Source: Arthrobacter sp. ERGS1:01 (GTDB lineage: Bacteria; Actinomycetota; Actinomycetes; Actinomycetales; Micrococcaceae). Taken from it: a stretch of DNA of 64,000 nt. The notes under the pieces are model-generated. The model saw nothing but the letters and a program-made list of their open reading frames with translations, did no database searches and had not been told where the DNA came from. The position numbers and the translations under genes were made by a program. Shown piece by piece: positions 25,364 through 33,996 of this stretch (within the stretch, counting starts at the first letter, position 1; each line of letters opens with the position of its first letter). The stretch lies in assembly GCF_001281315.1 (NCBI RefSeq), contig NZ_CP012479.1, positions 2,790,001 to 2,854,000 of the forward strand. Reading direction: 5' to 3'.

Positions 25364-26460
25364 CCCTGGAATTCAGCGCCGCCCTGGCCGCCCGCAACCT
25401 CGAGCTGGAGTTGCGCGTGGGCCCGGCGGAAACCGTGGCCGTCATGGGCCCCAACGGCGCCGGCAAATCTTCGGTGGTGCAGATCCTCGCGGGCCTGTTG
25501 AAGCCCGATTCCGGAGCGGCCGCGCTGGATGGCCGGGCGCTGTTCCGCTCCGCTCTCCCATCAGTTTGGCTGCCGCCGCATGAGAGGGGAATCGGCCTGC
25601 TGGCCCAGGATTCGCTGCTGTTTCCGCACCTGAGCGTCCTGGAAAATGTCGCGTTTGGTCCGCGCAGCCAGGGCCGTGGCCGGCACGATGCCGCGGAGGC
25701 GGCCCGGCACTGGCTGCGCGAGGTGGGCACGGAGGGATTCGCCGCCCGCAAACCGGCCCAGCTGTCCGGCGGGCAGGCCCAGCGGGTGGCCCTGGCCCGC
25801 GCCCTGGCCACGGACCCCGAGCTGCTGCTCCTGGATGAACCGATGGCCGCCCTGGACGTCAACAGCGCCCCGTTCCTGCGCAGCCTGCTCAAAAGGGTGC
25901 TGGCCGGCCGGCGCGCCATCATCGTCACCCACGACGTCCTCGACGCACTCATGCTCGCCGACCGGATCATCGTCATGGAGCACGGCCGGATCGTCGAGGA
26001 GGGGCCCACCGCCGCCGTGCTGGCCCACCCCCGCAGCGCCTTTGCCGCGTCCCTGGCCGGGCTCAACGTGCTCACCGGGACCCTGTCCGGCGCCACCGTC
26101 CTGACGTCCGACGCCGGCCTGGTCACGGGCCGCTTGACCGGCGCGCCCGCCGATGGTCCGGGCACGGACGGCCCCCTTGGCGTTCCTGCCGGACCAGACG
26201 TGGAAGGCGGGCAGGACGGCATGGCCGCATTCCCGCCGTCGGCCGTCTCCGTGTTCCTGTCCCCGCCCCAGGGCAGCCCACGCAATTGCTTCGCCGCAAC
26301 CGTGACGGAGCTGGAGCCGCATGGGGACCACATCCGGGTCCGTGCCGGCCGGCTCGCCGCCGACATCTCCCCCGCCGCGACGGCCGAACTGGGACTCATA
26401 CCCGGCTCCGAGGTGTTCTTCGTGGTCAAGGCCGCCGAGGTGGCCGTCTACCCGGCCTGA
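25360..26460 (+). CDS. modC: Molybdate ABC transporter ATP-binding protein with C-terminal TOBE domain
   Basis: ATPase of 366 residues driving molybdate import. Walker [10 protein letters not shown] is at residues 30-38, signature [15 protein letters not shown] near 140, Walker [13 protein letters not shown] and H-loop IIVTHD. The C-terminal quarter contains the regulatory TOBE (Mop) domain ([35 protein letters not shown]). Between them is an alanine/glycine-rich segment of some 60 residues ([18 protein letters not shown]) that is longer than usual. It starts with GTG overlapping the modB stop (GTGA). A weak hairpin follows the stop. Confidence 0.93.
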   Translation: MTLEFSAALAARNLELELRVGPAETVAVMGPNGAGKSSVVQILAGLLKPDSGAAALDGRALFRSALPSVWLPPHERGIGLLAQDSLLFPHLSVLENVAFGPRSQGRGRHDAAEAARHWLREVGTEGFAARKPAQLSGGQAQRVALARALATDPELLLLDEPMAALDVNSAPFLRSLLKRVLAGRRAIIVTHDVLDALMLADRIIVMEHGRIVEEGPTAAVLAHPRSAFAASLAGLNVLTGTLSGATVLTSDAGLVTGRLTGAPADGPGTDGPLGVPAGPDVEGGQDGMAAFPPSAVSVFLSPPQGSPRNCFAATVTELEPHGDHIRVRAGRLAADISPAATAELGLIPGSEVFFVVKAAEVAVYPA

Positions 26461-26468
26461 ACCGGCCG

Positions 26469-26490
26469 CGCGGGAGTCCACGATCCCGCG
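26469..26490 (+). terminator. Possible weak terminator after modC
   Basis: CGCGGGA (26469-26475) pairs with TCCCGCG (26484-26490) around an eight-base loop, then GACGATCTTT. It lies just after the modC stop. The stem is short and the T-run weak. Confidence 0.4.
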
Positions 26491-26600
26491 GACGATCTTT
26501 CACCCACTCCTGCTACGCCCTTTGGACCATCGCCGGTTTCGGCGCTCATCCCAAGTGATGAAATTTCCATTTCGGCTGGCCGCGGGCCCGTAAATTGTGA

Positions 26601-26615
26601 GGTAATTAAATTACC
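26601..26615. promoter_or_regulatory. Perfect palindrome GGTAATTAAATTACC upstream of the hydrolase
   Basis: Fifteen-base perfect palindrome with a central A in an AT-rich pocket, 75 bases before the hydrolase ATG. It has the size and symmetry of a regulator operator. No regulator gene is adjacent. Confidence 0.4.
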
Positions 26616-26689
26616 CCGGGCCGGTGAATACCGAAACCCCTTATGCGGATCAATAGCGGCCAATACCTTTTATACGCCCGGACTTTGTT

Positions 26690-27667
26690 ATGCCCGGAAT
26701 CTCAAAAGATACGAACGGAAAATACGTGAGAAAGTTTCTAAGGATTACCCTCATCGTGGCGGCGGGCTTTGTGGCGCTGGTCGTTGCCACCCTCGCAACC
26801 ACGTCGATAGTCAACGTGGTCGCCGGAAATTCCGAAGCCGAAAAGATTGAACCCTACGGCCGGCTGGTTCCGGTCGATGGCAAGAACATGAATGTGGTCG
26901 TCAAGGGTGACGGGCCGGAGACGGTGGTGCTGCTGCCCGGCTTCGGCACGGCCGCACCGGCCCTGGACTTCAAGCCGCTCGTGGCCGAACTCCTGCCACG
27001 CTACAAAGTGGTGGTCGTTGAGCCGTTCGGCTATGGGCTCAGCGATCAAACGGACAAGCCGCGGACCACGGACAACATCACCTCCGAGGTCCACGAGGCC
27101 CTGGCCGGCCTGAACATTGACCGCTACGTGCTGATGGGTCATTCCATCGCCGGCATCTATGCCCTCGACTACGCCAACAAGTACCGGGCCGAAGTTCAGG
27201 CCTTCGTGGGAATCGACAGCAGCGTGCCCAACCAGCCGGGCATGGACGACAAACTTCCCATCGGCGCCATGAAGGCGGCCAAGGCCCTGGGCCTGACCCG
27301 TGTCCTGGTGTCCATGGCCGGCGACCCCTACGACGGACTGCCGTATGACGAGGCAACCAAGGAACAAATAAGGATGCTGTCCCTGAAGAATACCTCCACG
27401 GCGACTTATTCAAATGAGATGGAGAATTTCGAAAGAAACTTTACCGCCGGCAAATCCCAATCATTTCCGCACGATCTCCCCGTGCTTGAATTTGTCCAGG
27501 CCGCCAACCACGACGTCGAGGGTTGGATCCCGCTGCATCAACAGCAGGTGGCCAGCGTGGACCACGGTGAAATGGTTACCCTGGACGCCACCCATTATCT
27601 CCACCACACCAAGTCAAGGGAGATCGTGGAAAACCTCAACCGGTTCATGGTGGGCGTGAAGAAATAA
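26690..27667 (+). CDS. Membrane-anchored alpha/beta hydrolase
   Basis: Probable hydrolase of 325 residues. After a short basic N-terminus a membrane or signal segment covers about residues 18-46 (ITLIVAAGFVALVVATLATT), so the enzyme faces outward. The fold shows VVLLPGFGTAAPALDF (oxyanion region), KVVVVEPFGYGLSD, the nucleophile elbow GHSIAG with Ser152, and a C-terminal histidine in LDATHYLHH. The acidic triad member is not certain. Substrate unknown. ATG 26690 is used; a GTG at 26726 with GGA nine bases upstream would start at RKFLRITL. Local base composition is more AT-rich than its neighbours, hinting at later acquisition. Close homologues might be non-haem haloperoxidase-like or lipase-like. 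Confidence 0.85.
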   Translation: MPGISKDTNGKYVRKFLRITLIVAAGFVALVVATLATTSIVNVVAGNSEAEKIEPYGRLVPVDGKNMNVVVKGDGPETVVLLPGFGTAAPALDFKPLVAELLPRYKVVVVEPFGYGLSDQTDKPRTTDNITSEVHEALAGLNIDRYVLMGHSIAGIYALDYANKYRAEVQAFVGIDSSVPNQPGMDDKLPIGAMKAAKALGLTRVLVSMAGDPYDGLPYDEATKEQIRMLSLKNTSTATYSNEMENFERNFTAGKSQSFPHDLPVLEFVQAANHDVEGWIPLHQQQVASVDHGEMVTLDATHYLHHTKSREIVENLNRFMVGVKK

Positions 27668-27700
27668 TCCGACGCTAATATTCCGGGCCCGGGGAAACGA

Positions 27701-27730
27701 AAAACCCCCGGCCATCAGGCCGAGGGTTTT
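27701..27730 (-). terminator. Terminator of the first initiator tRNA gene
   Basis: On the minus strand AAAACCCTCGGCC pairs with GGCCGGGGGTTTT (one mismatch) around TGAT, ending in a T-run. It starts about 12 bases beyond the tRNA 3' end. Confidence 0.9.
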
Positions 27731-27741
27731 CCTCATCATGG

Positions 27742-27815
<74 letters not shown>

Positions 27816-27870
27816 TTGCGTCCTCAACAGTACATGTGTTTGAGCGAAACACCAACTCGAGAGGTCCCTG

Positions 27871-27919
27871 CGGTGATCGAGCTTGTCGAGATCCGGGTTT
27901 CGACAGGCTCAACCACCGG
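27871..27919. repeat. Inverted pair of family-A repeats
   Basis: A family-A copy in reverse orientation (about 27871-27894, core GATCGAGCTTGTCGAGATCC) is followed by one in forward orientation (about 27896-27919). They could form a hairpin six bases beyond the stop of the minus-strand enoyl-CoA hydratase, so the pair may end the valine-degradation transcript. Confidence 0.65.
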
Positions 27920-27924
27920 CCCGC

Positions 27925-28701
27925 CTAGCGGTTCTTGAAATCCGCGGGGCGTTTCTCCATGAACGCCGCCATGCCTTCCTTTTGGTCCTCGGTGGCAAAG
28001 CAGGCGTAGATGAGGCGGCGTTCCTGGTGGACGCCTTCGGCGAGGGTGGTTTCCCAGGCGGCGTTGACGGCTTCCTTGGCGATCATGGCGACGGGTTTGG
28101 ACATGCCGGCGATCACGGCGGCCGTGGCGAGGGCCTCCTCGAGGAGGGAGTCCAGGGGCACCACGCGGGCCACGAGGCCGGCCTGTTCGGCTTCCACGGC
28201 GCCCATGACGCGTCCGGTGAGCACCATCTCCATGGCCTTGGCCTTGCCGATGGCGCGGGTCAGCCGCTGGGAGCCGCCCATGCCGGGGATGACGCCGAGC
28301 TTGATTTCGGGCTGGCCGAACTTGGCGTTGTCGGCGGCGATGATGAAGTCCGCGATCATGGCCAGCTCGCATCCGCCGCCCAATGCATGGCCGGCGACGG
28401 CGGCAATCATGGGGATCCGTATCCGGGCCAGCCGGTCCCAGACGGCGAACCAGTCGGCCATGTACATGTCCACGGAGGACTTGGCGGCCATTTCCTTGAT
28501 GTCGGCCCCCGCGGCAAAGGCCCGGGAGGAGCCCGTGATGACGATGGCCCCCACCCCGGGGTCCCGTTCAAAGGCCTGCGCGGCGGCCAGGATCTGGTGC
28601 CCCATGGCGTCACTGAGGGCGTTGAGCGCCTCCGGACGGTTCAGCGTGATGAGCCCCACGCGGCCGCGTTGTTCGGTCAGGATCAAGGAGTAGTCGCCCA
28701 T
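27925..28701 (-). CDS. Enoyl-CoA hydratase (crotonase family), probably methacrylyl-CoA hydratase
   Basis: Hydratase of 258 residues adding water across a trans-2-enoyl-CoA double bond. The oxyanion-hole segments are [14 protein letters not shown] and [12 protein letters not shown]. Both catalytic glutamates are present, in GGGCELAM and in [15 protein letters not shown]. The C-terminus [18 protein letters not shown] is the usual short-chain crotonase end. It is last in a minus-strand run with isobutyryl-CoA dehydrogenase, 3-hydroxyisobutyryl-CoA hydrolase and 3-hydroxyisobutyrate dehydrogenase, so hydration of methacrylyl-CoA in valine breakdown is the likely role. A general short-chain enoyl-CoA hydratase is also possible. 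Thirteen bases separate it from the upstream dehydrogenase gene. Confidence 0.92.
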   Translation of the reverse strand: MGDYSLILTEQRGRVGLITLNRPEALNALSDAMGHQILAAAQAFERDPGVGAIVITGSSRAFAAGADIKEMAAKSSVDMYMADWFAVWDRLARIRIPMIAAVAGHALGGGCELAMIADFIIAADNAKFGQPEIKLGVIPGMGGSQRLTRAIGKAKAMEMVLTGRVMGAVEAEQAGLVARVVPLDSLLEEALATAAVIAGMSKPVAMIAKEAVNAAWETTLAEGVHQERRLIYACFATEDQKEGMAAFMEKRPADFKNR

Positions 28702-28714
28702 TGAGGCAAAGCCC

Positions 28715-29650
28715 TTACTGTTCGTCGGTGGCGGTCGATGCCGCCCGGATGGTGTTGATGATGCCGGAGAAATCGGTGCCGGCCCCGCCCTCCAGGGCGA
28801 AGGTGCGGTAGATTTCCTCGGCGGCCCGGCCCAGGGATGCGTCCACGCCCGTCGCGTTCAGCGCCTCGACGGCCAGGCCCAGGTCCTTGGCCATGAGGGC
28901 GCCGGCAAAACCGGGCTGGTAGTCGCGGTTTGCCGGGCTGGCCGGGACGGGTCCGGGGACGGGGCAGTTGGTGGTCAGCGACCAGCACTGGCCCGAGGCG
29001 TTGGCGGCAACGTCGAAGAGCGCCTGGTGGGTGAGCCCGAGCTTTTCGCCCAGCACGAACGCCTCGCTGACGGCGATCATGGACACGCCCAGGATCATGT
29101 TGTTGCAGACCTTGGCGGCCTGCCCGGCGCCCGGCCCGCCGCAGTGCACGATCCGCCGGCCCATGACCTCGAGGATCTCGGCGGCGTCGGCAAAGTCCTC
29201 CGCGGAGCCGCCCACCATGAACGTGAGCGTGCCGGCCTCGGCTCCCACCACCCCGCCGGAGACCGGGGCGTCCAGGCCGCGGTGCCCGGTGGCCAACACC
29301 ATCTCGTGCGCCGTGCGGGCGTCCTCCACGGCGATCGTGGAGCATTCCAGGAACAGCGAGCCCGGCTTGGCGGCCGCCAGCAGCCCGCCGCCGGGACCGT
29401 CGCCGTCGTACGCGGCAAAAACGTGCTTGCCGGCGGGGAGCATGGTGATCACCACGTCGGCGCCCGTGGCGGCCCCGGCGGAGGAGTCCGCCACCACCAC
29501 GCCGGCGGCCCGGGCCGCATCCAGGGCGGCCGGCACCACGTCGAAGCCGGTGACCTGGTACCCGGCCGCCACCAGGTTGGCCGCCATGGGCCCGCCCATG
29601 TGGCCGAGTCCGATAAACGCGATTGTCCGCTTCGAGGTTGAATCATTCAT
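28715..29650 (-). CDS. mmsB: 3-Hydroxyisobutyrate dehydrogenase
   Basis: NAD-dependent enzyme of 311 residues oxidising 3-hydroxyisobutyrate to methylmalonate semialdehyde in valine degradation. The Rossmann motif [19 protein letters not shown] begins at residue 12. The substrate-binding [20 protein letters not shown] and the catalytic-lysine helix [16 protein letters not shown] are both present, as is [10 protein letters not shown]. Length is normal. The ATG overlaps the stop of the preceding hydrolase gene by four bases. The next enzyme of the pathway, methylmalonate semialdehyde dehydrogenase (mmsA), is not in this window. Confidence 0.95.
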   Translation of the reverse strand: MNDSTSKRTIAFIGLGHMGGPMAANLVAAGYQVTGFDVVPAALDAARAAGVVVADSSAGAATGADVVITMLPAGKHVFAAYDGDGPGGGLLAAAKPGSLFLECSTIAVEDARTAHEMVLATGHRGLDAPVSGGVVGAEAGTLTFMVGGSAEDFADAAEILEVMGRRIVHCGGPGAGQAAKVCNNMILGVSMIAVSEAFVLGEKLGLTHQALFDVAANASGQCWSLTTNCPVPGPVPASPANRDYQPGFAGALMAKDLGLAVEALNATGVDASLGRAAEEIYRTFALEGGAGTDFSGIINTIRAASTATDEQ

Positions 29651-30714
29651 TGTGCTTCCACCGATCCGTTCCGTGCGTCCGCCAGGCCCAACTCACGTGC
29701 GCCCAGTCCTTCAAACGTTTCTTCCACGAGGGCCGCCGGCACCTGCGCGAGCGTGGCGGGGTGCCAGGCCGGGTTGCGGTCCTTGTCCACCAGTTGTGCG
29801 CGGATGCCCTCGGCAAAATCGGGCCAGTGCAGCGCCCGCAGGGATACCCGCAGTTCCTGGTCGAGCACCGCCTCGAGCGAGGGCAGCGCCCGGGCCCGCC
29901 GCAGTGCCGCCAGGGTGATCGTCACGGCTGTCGGGGACTTTGCCGCAATGGTGCCGGCCGCGGCCTGCGCCGCGGGGTCATCCACCCCGGCCAGCCGGTC
30001 CAGGATGGTCCGGACGTCGTCGGCCGCGTAGGCCTCGTCAATCCACGGGCGCTGGGACATGAGTGCCGATTCCGGCGGCACCTGCCCATACCGGCCGACG
30101 ACGGAGGCTGCGGTTCGCTCCGACAACTCCCCCACCAGCGTGGCCAGGTGTGTCGAGTCGACGTAGTGGCTGGCCAGTCCCATGGCGATGGCGTCCGCGC
30201 CGCTGACCAGGGCCGCCGTCAGCGCCGCGTGCGTGCCCAGTTCGCCGGGCGCCCGGGAGAGCAGATAGGTGCCGCCCACGTCGGGGACGAAGCCGATGCC
30301 GGTCTCGGGCATGCCAACCCTTGACCGTTCGGTGACGATCCGGTGGGAGGCGTGCGCGGAGATGCCCACTCCCCCGCCCAGCACCACCCCGTCCATGAGC
30401 GTCACGACCGGTTTGGGATAGCGGGCGATGCGGGCGTTGAGGTGGTACTCGTCGCGCCAGAACTGTTCGCTTTCATTGCCGCCGGTACGGGCGTCGTGAT
30501 AGATCGTGACAATGTCCCCGCCGGCACACAAGCCCCGCTCACCGGCGCCGGAAATCAGCACGGTGGCGACGCCGTCGTCGTTCTCCCACGCATCCAGCGC
30601 CGCGGCCACGGCCACGACCATGCCGTGGTTGAGTGCGTTCATCGCCGCGGGCCGGTTCAGCACCAGGTGCCCCAAATGCCCCGCGCGCGTAGCCAGAACG
30701 TCGTTGTTGTTCAT
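29647..30714 (-). CDS. 3-Hydroxyisobutyryl-CoA hydrolase
   Basis: Crotonase-fold thioesterase of 355 residues that frees 3-hydroxyisobutyrate from CoA, which protects the cell from reactive methacrylyl-CoA. Specific marks separating it from hydratases are GLCAGGDIVTIYHDARTGG, then ESEQFWRDEYHLNARIARYP, the segment GGVGISAHASHRIVTERS and MPETGIGFVPDVGGTYLLSR. The extended C-terminal helical region (LRVSLRALHWPDFAEGIRAQ, KDRNPAWHP) is also typical. The ATG at 30714 follows GGCGGAGGATGGGCAC; another in-frame ATG at 30732 has no such site. It lies between the acyl-CoA dehydrogenase (32 bases) and mmsB (4-base overlap). Confidence 0.94.
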   Translation of the reverse strand: MNNNDVLATRAGHLGHLVLNRPAAMNALNHGMVVAVAAALDAWENDDGVATVLISGAGERGLCAGGDIVTIYHDARTGGNESEQFWRDEYHLNARIARYPKPVVTLMDGVVLGGGVGISAHASHRIVTERSRVGMPETGIGFVPDVGGTYLLSRAPGELGTHAALTAALVSGADAIAMGLASHYVDSTHLATLVGELSERTAASVVGRYGQVPPESALMSQRPWIDEAYAADDVRTILDRLAGVDDPAAQAAAGTIAAKSPTAVTITLAALRRARALPSLEAVLDQELRVSLRALHWPDFAEGIRAQLVDKDRNPAWHPATLAQVPAALVEETFEGLGARELGLADARNGSVEAQ

Positions 30715-30746
30715 GTGCCCATCCTCCGCCATGGTGTGCGCCCCGC

Positions 30747-31883
30747 CTAGTCTTCAACCGCCAGGCGGCCCACGATCAACCGCATGATCTCGTTGCTGCC
30801 TTCCAGGATCTGGTGGACGCGCAGGTCGCGCACGATCTTCTCCAAGCCGTACTCGGAAAGGTAGCCGTACCCGCCGTGAAGTTGCAGGGCCTGGTTGGCC
30901 ACGTGGAAGCCGGCATCCGTGGCCACCCGCTTGGCCATGGCGCACAGCTTCACGGTGTCCGGAGCGCCGTTCTCCAGGGCCTCGGCGGCGCGCAGCAGCA
31001 GGGTGCGGGCGGTTTCGAGCTCGGTGTCCATGTCGGCGATTTCAAAGAGCAGGTGCTGCTGCTTGATGAGCGGCCCGCCAAACGCCTGCCGCTCCTTCAG
31101 GTACGTGATGGACTTTTCCAGGGCCGCCCGGCCGCCGCCGAGGGAGCACGCGCCAATGTTCACGCGGCCGCCGTTGAGGCCCTTCATGGCGATCATGAAA
31201 CCGTCACCCTCCTCGCCGAGCCGGTTGGCCACGGGGATGCGCACGTCCTCAAAGATGACCTGCCGGGTGGGTTGGGCGCGCCAGCCCATCTTCTTTTCGT
31301 TGACGCCGAAGGACAGCCCCGGGGTACCGTCCGGGACGACGACGGCGGTGATGCCGCGGCTGCCCGTGTCGGCCGTGCGGGCCATGACCACGTACCAGGC
31401 CGAGGTGCCGGCCCCGGAGATGAACTGTTTGGTGCCGTTGATGACGTAATGGTCGCCGTCGCGCACGGCCCGGGTGGTGAGGGCACCGGCGTCGGACCCG
31501 GCGCCCGGTTCGGTCAGGGCGTAGCTGCCCAGCTCGGTCATGGCGGTCAGGCCCGGCAGCCAGGCAGCGCGCTGCGTTTCATTGCCAAAGGCGTCGATCA
31601 TCCAGGCCACCATGTTGTGGATGGAGATGTAGGCGGCCATGGAGGGGTCGGCGGCGGCCAGTTCCTCGAAGATCAGCACGGCATCGGTGCGGGTCATGGC
31701 GGAGCCGCCGTAATCCTCGCCCACGTAGATGCCGCCCATGCCCAACGCCCCGGCCTCCGCCAGCACATCGACGGGGAAGTGTTTCTCCTCGTCCCAGGCG
31801 GCGGCATGCGGGGCCAAGGCCGTGGCGGCAAAGTCACGGACCATCGCCACAACGGCCTGCTGTTCTTCGGTGAGGTTTTCCAT
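30747..31883 (-). CDS. Acyl-CoA dehydrogenase, probably isobutyryl-CoA dehydrogenase
   Basis: FAD enzyme of 378 residues that introduces the alpha-beta double bond and passes electrons to ETF. Motifs are YALTEPGAGSDAGAL and KQFISGAGTSAWYVVMAR around the flavin, the helix RVNIGACSLGGGRAALE, QLHGGYGYLSEYGLEKIVRD and the catalytic base Glu in HQILEGSNEIMRLI. Its neighbours are 3-hydroxyisobutyryl-CoA hydrolase and mmsB, which points to isobutyryl-CoA (valine pathway) as substrate; 2-methylbutyryl-CoA is the alternative. A second etfBA pair is upstream on the same strand, so enzyme and electron acceptor may be co-expressed. Confidence 0.93.
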   Translation of the reverse strand: MENLTEEQQAVVAMVRDFAATALAPHAAAWDEEKHFPVDVLAEAGALGMGGIYVGEDYGGSAMTRTDAVLIFEELAAADPSMAAYISIHNMVAWMIDAFGNETQRAAWLPGLTAMTELGSYALTEPGAGSDAGALTTRAVRDGDHYVINGTKQFISGAGTSAWYVVMARTADTGSRGITAVVVPDGTPGLSFGVNEKKMGWRAQPTRQVIFEDVRIPVANRLGEEGDGFMIAMKGLNGGRVNIGACSLGGGRAALEKSITYLKERQAFGGPLIKQQHLLFEIADMDTELETARTLLLRAAEALENGAPDTVKLCAMAKRVATDAGFHVANQALQLHGGYGYLSEYGLEKIVRDLRVHQILEGSNEIMRLIVGRLAVED

Positions 31884-31966
31884 GGCGTCTCCTTTGACAC
31901 TGCCGGGCTGGAAGGTTCAGCCCGTCCTCGGGTCCGTCCCGGCACGGTGGGCCGGGACGGAAAGGC

Positions 31967-32899
31967 TTACTTGCTGACCTTCCCCGTCAGGGAGGCGATG
32001 GGCCTCAGGAACAGGGGGCGGGCGGCAAACCAGGCGGCCACCGTGACCACCAGGGATGCGGCAAAGATGCCAAAGCCCCACCAGTTCACGACGTCGCTGT
32101 GGCCGTACATGTGGTTCAGGTTGCGCAGGGCGCCCGTGGCCAGCACCAGTGTCACGTGGACGATGATAAACAGCACGAAGTAGATCATGACCGGGAAGTG
32201 CACCTTGCGGGCCGCCTCAATCGGGAAGATCTTGTTCAGCGTGCGGGCGTTCTTGGGCCAGGCGCCGGACATCCGGATGCCCGTCAGGATGGCCAGGGGC
32301 GCGGCAATGAACACCGTGGTGAAGTAGGTCAGCAGCTGCAGCGCGTTGTAGTTGACCCAGCCACTTTCCGTGGGCCAGTTCAGCGAGAGGTATTGCAGGC
32401 CGGCGGAGATCGCGTTGGGGAACACGTCCCAGGAGGTCGGCACAATGCGCAGCCACTGCCCCGTGGCGAAGATGACGACGATGAAGATGAGCCCGTTGAG
32501 CACCCACAGCGCATCCAGGGTCAGGTGGAACCACAAATCGAGGCTGATCTTGGTGGGTGCGTTGCGGGTCTTGATCAGTCCCTTGTTGTTGCGGATCCAG
32601 TGCGCCGGCGGGCGTTTGACGGTGCGCACCTGCCAGCCGGAACGGATGATCAGCACAATGAAGAACATGTTCAAGAAGTGCTGCCAGCTCAGCCACACCG
32701 GGAAGCCGACGGGCGCCGTGGCGGGAAGCTCGGACTGCCCCGGGTAGGTGGTCATGAACGACTTCACGGCATCCAGGCCCGTAAACCAGCGGGCGGCCAG
32801 GACCAGGACCAGCAAGCCGATCACAACACCGGCGGCCACGATCGCGGGCTTGGCCCACTTGTTCGTGGTCCCGGACTTCTTCTTTGCGGGGGTGGACAC
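31967..32899 (-). CDS. Cytochrome b-type membrane protein (cytochrome b561/FdnI-like)
   Basis: Integral membrane protein of 310 residues with hydrophobic segments at about 22-40, 72-90, 130-155, 195-220, 235-262 and 275-295. Histidines in membrane positions that could bind b-type haem occur in SWQHFLNMFF, DLWFHLTLDA, AARKVHFPVMIYF and FIIVHVTLVLA. This resembles membrane cytochrome b subunits that pass electrons between periplasmic or peripheral dehydrogenases and quinone. The GTG at 32899 is chosen because GAGGTG lies about eight bases upstream; a TTG at 32920 is possible. It sits between etfA2 and the acyl-CoA dehydrogenase, so a role in re-oxidising ETF is an attractive but unproven idea. 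Confidence 0.8.
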   Translation of the reverse strand: MSTPAKKKSGTTNKWAKPAIVAAGVVIGLLVLVLAARWFTGLDAVKSFMTTYPGQSELPATAPVGFPVWLSWQHFLNMFFIVLIIRSGWQVRTVKRPPAHWIRNNKGLIKTRNAPTKISLDLWFHLTLDALWVLNGLIFIVVIFATGQWLRIVPTSWDVFPNAISAGLQYLSLNWPTESGWVNYNALQLLTYFTTVFIAAPLAILTGIRMSGAWPKNARTLNKIFPIEAARKVHFPVMIYFVLFIIVHVTLVLATGALRNLNHMYGHSDVVNWWGFGIFAASLVVTVAAWFAARPLFLRPIASLTGKVSK

Positions 32900-33015
32900 G
32901 GTTTGCAACACCTCTTCCAAGGACTTCTATGAACCTAAGCCGTCGATGCGGCTTTCAACAGCTCTATTTCTAACAGGTCTGCCCGCTGAACCGCTTATCC
33001 GCTGTAACAGGGGCG

Positions 33016-33984
33016 TCAACGAGGCCGGGCCGCCAGAGCCTCGATGAGTTGCGGCACCACCGTGAAGACGTCTCCCACCACGCCAAAATCCGCCACCTCG
33101 AAGATGGGTGAATCGGCGTCCTTGTTGACCGCAACGATCACCTTGGCCGTCTGCATCCCGGCCCGGTGCTGGATGGCCCCGGAGATGCCCAGCGCAATGT
33201 AGAGCTGCGGCGAAACGCTCACACCCGTTTGGCCCACCTGCGCGGTTTGGGCCACATAGCCGGCGTCGACGGCGGCCCGGGACGCCCCGACTGCCGCACC
33301 GAGGGCGTCGGCCAGCTGCTCCACGAGTGCAAAGTTTTCCTTGGATCCCAGGCCGCGGCCCCCCGAGACCACTGTCTTGGCGCCGCGCAGCTCGGGCCGG
33401 CTGGCCGTGACGGGCGCGTCGTGGACGGCGTCGATGCGCACCGTGCCCGTTCCCTGGGGCAGTGCCACCGTAGTGACTTCCGCGGACCCCGCCGGGGCGG
33501 TTCCCTCGATGGCACCCTGACGCACGGTGATGACGGCAAGCCCGCCCTCCACGGCCGACTCCACCGAGTAGGAGCCGCCAAACACGGAATGTCCGGCGAT
33601 GATCTTTCCGGAGTCCGAACGGACGGAGACGGCGTCGGCGATCAACGCCCCGCCCGTGCGGACGGCGAGCCGGGCCGCGACCTCGCGCCCGTCCACGGAG
33701 TTGGCCGCCAGCACCGCCGCGGGTTCCAATGCCGCCACAGCCAGGGTCATCGCCTCCAGTGCGGGGGTGCCCAGCACCGTGGCGGCGTCGGGCCCCACGG
33801 CCTGGTAAACGGCCGCCGCGCCCAGCGCACCCAGCCCGGCGACGACGTCGTCGGCCAGCGCAGCCGGCGTTGCCACCACGGCCACGGGCGTGCCAAGGCC
33901 GGCGGCCGCGGCCAGGAGCCCGCGCGCCGAGGCCGCAATGCCGCCCTGGCGGGTCAGTTCAACAAATGTCAGGATGTTCGCCAT
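33016..33984 (-). CDS. Electron transfer flavoprotein alpha subunit (second copy)
   Basis: EtfA paralogue of 322 residues. FAD-domain motifs are intact: [75 protein letters not shown] and [15 protein letters not shown]. The N-terminal domain ([17 protein letters not shown]) differs strongly from the first copy, so this is an old paralogue rather than a recent duplication. The ATG at 33984 follows AGGAAGGGTTGGGC. It is 12 bases downstream of its partner etfB2 and in the same run as the valine-degradation genes, which suggests a dedicated electron acceptor for branched-chain acyl-CoA dehydrogenases. Confidence 0.94.
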   Translation of the reverse strand: MANILTFVELTRQGGIAASARGLLAAAAGLGTPVAVVATPAALADDVVAGLGALGAAAVYQAVGPDAATVLGTPALEAMTLAVAALEPAAVLAANSVDGREVAARLAVRTGGALIADAVSVRSDSGKIIAGHSVFGGSYSVESAVEGGLAVITVRQGAIEGTAPAGSAEVTTVALPQGTGTVRIDAVHDAPVTASRPELRGAKTVVSGGRGLGSKENFALVEQLADALGAAVGASRAAVDAGYVAQTAQVGQTGVSVSPQLYIALGISGAIQHRAGMQTAKVIVAVNKDADSPIFEVADFGVVGDVFTVVPQLIEALAARPR

Positions 33985-33996
33985 GCCCAACCCTTC

